Below are positions 60,364 through 64,000 of a DNA stretch of 64,000 bases, piece after piece. The translations under genes were made by a program, and so were the position numbers. This DNA is from Amborella trichopoda (Eukaryota; Streptophyta; Magnoliopsida; Amborellales; Amborellaceae): the NCBI RefSeq assembly GCF_000471905.2, contig NW_006497083.1:1701594-1765593 (forward strand), written 5' to 3'. How positions within the stretch are numbered: position 1 is the stretch's first letter; every line of letters begins with the position of its first letter. The notes below the pieces were generated by a model. The model searched no databases and was not told the origin of the DNA. It worked only from the letters and a program-made list of their open reading frames with translations.

Positions 60364-62496
60364 ATGGAGGATTGTCATTCTTCCCACCACTATCCTGATG
60401 GTAAAAGCAGCGACATATTGGAAAAACTTGATGCACTTCAAGTAAACTTTTTGCGCCTTGTTCATAGACTGGGTCAATCATCACAGAATCTTGTGGTTGC
60501 ACAGGTCTTGTACAGATTAGAACTCACTAAGCAAATAAGAGCTAGTAATTCCAATGCCAAAAGAGTCGGTCTCAGCATAGATAGAGCTAAAGCAATAGCA
60601 AGGGAGCAAGAGACTGCTGGACAAGGTGGCAGTGAGCTAGACTTTTCTATTAAGGTTCTTCTTCTGGGAAAAACAGGGGTTGGCAAGAGTGCAACTATAA
60701 ATTCCATTTTCAATCAAGCAAAGGTATTTACTGATGCTTTCCAACCTGCCACTGAAAAGATTGAAGAAATAGCTGGCACTGTTATGGGTGTCAAGGTTAA
60801 GGTTATCGATACCCCCGGTCTTCTTCCTTCACCTTCTGACCAACGACTAAATCGTAGAACCTTGCGTACTGTGGAAAGGTTCATTAGAAAATCACTGCCA
60901 GATATTGTTCTTTATTTCGATCGGCTCGATATTATAAACATGGGTTACAGTGACTTCCCTTTACTCAAGCTGATCACAGAGACTTTTGGGTCTGCTATTT
61001 GGTTCAATACTACCATTGTTTTAACCCATTCTTCGTCAGCTCTTCCAGAAGGACCAGATGGGACTTCATTAGTTTACGAAGCATTTGTTGCCCAGTGCAA
61101 GAATATAATGCAGCATCATATACACCAAGCTGCAGCTGACACAAGGCTCAGGAACCCCTTGTTACTTGTAGAGAATCATCCTCTGTGTGTAAGAAATAGG
61201 GAGGGGGAGAAAGTTCTCCCAAATGGTCAAGCTTGGAGGTCCCAATTCTTACTTTTATGCATCTCCTCTAAGGTCTTAAATGATGCAAATGCCCTCTTGA
61301 AGTTTCAAGATGTTCATGGGAAGCAAAACAATCAGAGACGGCCATCTTTGCCTCATCTCCTCTCATCCTTTCTTCAACCCTGTTCTGCACCAAATGCATC
61401 CGATTTAATGTTGATTGATGAAGTGGGGGAAGAGGTAACTGATTTGGAATCTGAAGATGAATATGATAAGTTACCTCCCATTCGCATTTTATCTAAAGGC
61501 CAGTTTAAAAGATTGAGCAAAGCCCAGAAAGAGGATTATCTAGATGAACTTGATTATCAAGAAACACTGTATCTGAAAAAGCAGTTGAAAGAAGAGCTTA
61601 GAAAATGCAGAGATGGCTTAAGTATCAATGACACCGATGGACACAATGAAGGCGAACCGCCTCCAGACACACTACCTTTGCCAGATATGGCCATGCCGTT
61701 AAGTTTTGATTCGGCTTGCCCCACTTATAGATATCGCTTCCTTGAATATAGCAATAAGTGGCTTGTGAGGCCTGTTCTTGACCCACATGGATGGGATCAA
61801 GAAATCGGGTTCAATGGGGTAAATTTGGAGGCCTCTTTTCCAATAGAAAAGAATCTCAATACCTCTCTAAACAGTCAATTAAGTAAGGACAAGCAAGATT
61901 GCAATTTTCAGATGGAGTGTGCAGCCACACACATTAAGGAGAAAGGCCCCTCTTATTATACTGGCCTCGATGTTCAAAATCTTGGCAGAGGTCTCGCATG
62001 TACTGCTCGTGGGCACATGCAATTGAAAACCCATAAATATAACAAGGCTGGATGTGGGTTTTTGATGGGATCCATAGGGAGTAATGTATTCGTTGGTGCA
62101 AAGCTTGAGGATACCATAGCTAAGAAGCGATGGAAGCTTGTAGTCGACACTGGGGTTATGGCAAGCCAAGGGAATATGACATTTGGGGGAAGATTAGAGG
62201 CGTCATTAAGGGGCAAAGACTATCCAGTTAGAAGGGATCAAGCAAGCGTTTCTCTTACCATGCTTTCGTGTAATAAAGAGGTGCTTCTTGAAGGCGGCCT
62301 GTCGGTCCAATTTCGGCCAGCTCGTGGTACTAATATGGCTATACAAGCAAATGTGAATCACAAGAAAAGTGGTCAGATTTGTGTAAAGGGCAATAGCTCT
62401 GAACACATTCAGATTGCATCGATTGCTATTATTCCAATTGTAAGGGCTCTTTTTAGAAGAAGAGAGATACAGCATGGTCATCCTGTAACTGATTGA
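60364..62496 (+). CDS. TOC90: TOC90-like chloroplast import GTPase, exon 2 (GTPase and membrane domains)
   Basis: The 710-codon frame encodes the core of a Toc159-family receptor, which binds preproteins and GTP at the chloroplast outer envelope with Toc34 and Toc75. Visible motifs: LDALQVNFLRLVHRLGQS (22-39), P-loop GKTGVGKS (102-109), DTPG (149-152), LTHSS at the atypical G4 position (220-224) and LLVENH (267-272). The M domain follows with DEYDKLPPIRILSK, LDELDYQETLYLKKQLKEE, VPLPDMA-like TLPLPDMAMPLSFD, WLVRP, GFNGVNLEA, KLEDT, RDYPVR-like KDYPVRRDQ and QFRPARGTN. There is no long acidic domain, which points to TOC90 rather than TOC132/159. The ATG at 60,364 (GTGATGG, good context) is chosen because the frame is closed upstream at 60,280. 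Exon 1 is 24.6 kb away, beyond an inverted pseudogene copy. No frameshift or stop is seen, so this part has been under selection until recently. Confidence 0.88.
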   Translation: MEDCHSSHHYPDGKSSDILEKLDALQVNFLRLVHRLGQSSQNLVVAQVLYRLELTKQIRASNSNAKRVGLSIDRAKAIAREQETAGQGGSELDFSIKVLLLGKTGVGKSATINSIFNQAKVFTDAFQPATEKIEEIAGTVMGVKVKVIDTPGLLPSPSDQRLNRRTLRTVERFIRKSLPDIVLYFDRLDIINMGYSDFPLLKLITETFGSAIWFNTTIVLTHSSSALPEGPDGTSLVYEAFVAQCKNIMQHHIHQAAADTRLRNPLLLVENHPLCVRNREGEKVLPNGQAWRSQFLLLCISSKVLNDANALLKFQDVHGKQNNQRRPSLPHLLSSFLQPCSAPNASDLMLIDEVGEEVTDLESEDEYDKLPPIRILSKGQFKRLSKAQKEDYLDELDYQETLYLKKQLKEELRKCRDGLSINDTDGHNEGEPPPDTLPLPDMAMPLSFDSACPTYRYRFLEYSNKWLVRPVLDPHGWDQEIGFNGVNLEASFPIEKNLNTSLNSQLSKDKQDCNFQMECAATHIKEKGPSYYTGLDVQNLGRGLACTARGHMQLKTHKYNKAGCGFLMGSIGSNVFVGAKLEDTIAKKRWKLVVDTGVMASQGNMTFGGRLEASLRGKDYPVRRDQASVSLTMLSCNKEVLLEGGLSVQFRPARGTNMAIQANVNHKKSGQICVKGNSSEHIQIASIAIIPIVRALFRRREIQHGHPVTD

Positions 62497-62640
62497 TGGG
62501 CTTTTTTTGGGCTACTGATCTGTGCCTTTCTATTGTGAGGGCTTCATTTAAGACATATCCATCATGTATTTGTGTATCTTCTGGAGTAATTACCCTATGA
62601 AGCGGCAGCTTGGATTAAATAAAGATGGCATTCTGCAGCA
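62497..62640 (+). terminator. TOC90 3' untranslated region with poly(A) signal
   Basis: AATAAA at 62,618-62,623 lies about 120 bases after the stop codon, a normal distance in plants. T- and TG-rich stretches upstream (TATCCATCATGTATTTGTG) fit a plant far-upstream element. Confidence 0.6.
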
Positions 62641-63659
62641 GTAAATGTGAGCAGCAGAATAGACTTAGAAATGTATATAGCAAGTTATGGTTAGCCAAAC
62701 GAAAAAGTTTTGCTCCCATTGTTGAGAATGAATGAATTGGGGAATTTTGTGGTATGAAATGATAATTACATTGGCCAAAAAAGTGTATCTTATTTTCCTT
62801 CACTTCTTTGTTCTAGTTCATACTCAGTTAATCGTGTAGCGCAATTGTCCTTTGGCTGCTCATATATACAATATCTTGGCATTAACCTGGTATTTTTTTT
62901 GCTTTATGAAAACCCTGATGGATGAAGATCAAATAGCTTTTGGCTTCAAAATTTTGGTACGAGTTTCATGGTAAAATGTTTTTTTCATATTCATAAGGGT
63001 CTGGTTTTGGTGAAGTTGGGGTTCACTCTGGCTGCTACATCCACACCTCAAACCCTAGCTTTTTGATGGAGTAAGGACCTTGAAAACTTTCCAAACCACT
63101 TCTAAGTCAACTTTATGTAACTCTGGGAAGTTTCTTTGGAGTGCCTAAAGGATCTAGATTTGACCAACCTAGGTCTCGTGTCCATGGAAATAGACTATCC
63201 AAATCAAATGTTGAGATGGCAAGTAAGAGAAACATATTTAGGGTTCTTAACTCCTTTCTTTGAAATTGTTCTAGGAGCATGAGAGAATGGATTTGCAGTA
63301 TATTGGGTAGCTACTCATCCAAAATCCTAGGGAAATGAAGTCCTTAGATAGAATTCTTGGATAAAATCCTAGGGAAAAAATCCAAAATCCACTTTCACAA
63401 AAAATAGTTCAGTTTCTGAAATAGAATTGTTGGATAAAATAATTTTGCAATGTGCATAAAATGTTCAAATAATTTAACACTTTATAATGAAATGGAAAGG
63501 CCTGCTAATTGTGTTATTTCTTTTTTCTATTTTCTTGTTAGATTAAGGCTAAGGCTAGAAATTTGTGACGTTGAATGATGAAGTAGAAATGACGGCTCAA
63601 ATACACGTTACTTGCAAACTTAGAAGATTTGTATTGCACACACACATGTATATTTAGGA
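62641..63659. other. Downstream flank, no gene seen
   Basis: AT-rich intergenic sequence. Short open frames are on the wrong scale for genes and lack any recognisable motif. Confidence 0.4.
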
Positions 63660-64000
63660 GAAGTTTACATAGAGCCTAGGCTCTAAACAATGAAATCATA
63701 GCCTACCTCAAAACTTTCACTGGAAGGGTTTGATGCTCAAATATCATTAAATTGATCATCTCGACATCAAGATGCATGGACAGGAAAAAAAATTTCAAGT
63801 TTTGGAAATAGTGCATCTTGTCAAGCATTTTTTGATCGTCAATTTTTAAGATTTTCAAGTTTTTATCGATCTGCTCGATCGACGCTATTTTTTAACCTTT
63901 AAATTTTATAACTAAATATGAAATTTTAATTTAAGGCTATCCCGAAACTTTCCAGTATCAAAACCATATTTCTCGACACTATTTGAAGGTGGGCTCTAAT
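63660..64000 (+). mobile_element. Family A element, copy 7, cut by the window end
   Basis: It contains AATTGATCATCTCGACATCA, AAATAGTGCATCTTG and AACTAAATATGAAATTTTAA in the family order. The right end lies at or just beyond base 64,000. Confidence 0.65.

Noticed and set aside
60364-62496. Assignment to TOC132, TOC120 or TOC159
   Set aside because: Those proteins carry a long acidic domain before the GTPase. Here the GTPase begins about 100 residues in, and exon 1 encodes the short TOC90-type N terminus.
1-64000. tRNA, rRNA and other structured RNA genes
   Set aside because: I saw no tRNA-like cloverleaf with intact A and B boxes and no rRNA segment on either strand. The only tRNA-related word is the primer-binding site near 14,828.

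Overview
The window is nuclear DNA of a flowering plant. It is AT-rich and dominated by transposons, with intron-containing genes. The one clearly recognisable host gene is TOC90, a chloroplast outer-envelope import GTPase. The transposon types (Mutator-like with plant mobile domain, PIF/Harbinger, hAT with DUF659, RTE LINE, Copia-like and other LTRs, a pararetrovirus relic) all fit an angiosperm. I cannot name the species. There is one 20-base N gap at 25,487-25,506.

Region 1-12.3 kb is one large Mutator-like element (MULE) whose left end lies outside the window. Its long terminal inverted repeat is visible at both edges. It carries a broken plant-mobile-domain gene on the plus strand and a broken MuDR-type transposase on the minus strand, and two LTR-type sequences are nested in the first. 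Region 12.3-26.2 kb is gene-poor. It holds two related families of short inverted-repeat elements (called A and B here), a pararetrovirus fossil (about 14.5-17.6 kb), several tandem duplications, a small candidate gene (20.7-21.5 kb) and a Copia-like LTR remnant. Region 26.2-35.2 kb holds a PIF/Harbinger element with transposase and Myb/SANT genes. The second gene is split by a 3.44-kb hAT element with clear terminal repeats and an 8-bp target duplication.

Region 35.2-62.6 kb is the most interesting part. Exon 1 of a TOC90 gene lies at 35,581-35,701 and its large exon 2 at 60,257-62,496, both on the plus strand. Between them, where intron 1 should be, sits an inverted and truncated second copy of the same gene: exon 1 at 55,377-55,257 and exon 2 at 46,764-45,642, on the minus strand. 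Two further exon-1 copies, arranged head to head, lie at 43.7 and 45.2 kb. The intron arms (about 35.2-43.0 kb and 49.6-55.7 kb) form a multi-kilobase inverted repeat. Exon 2 of the outer copy encodes the whole GTPase and membrane-anchor domains without a break, but it has a stop codon near its 5' end in the frame set by exon 1. A functional product would therefore have to start at an internal ATG (60,364). A transcript of the whole locus could fold into long double-stranded RNA. These readings are by eye, without alignment software or databases.

Region 62.6-64 kb is the 3' flank of TOC90, ending in one more family A element cut by the window edge.
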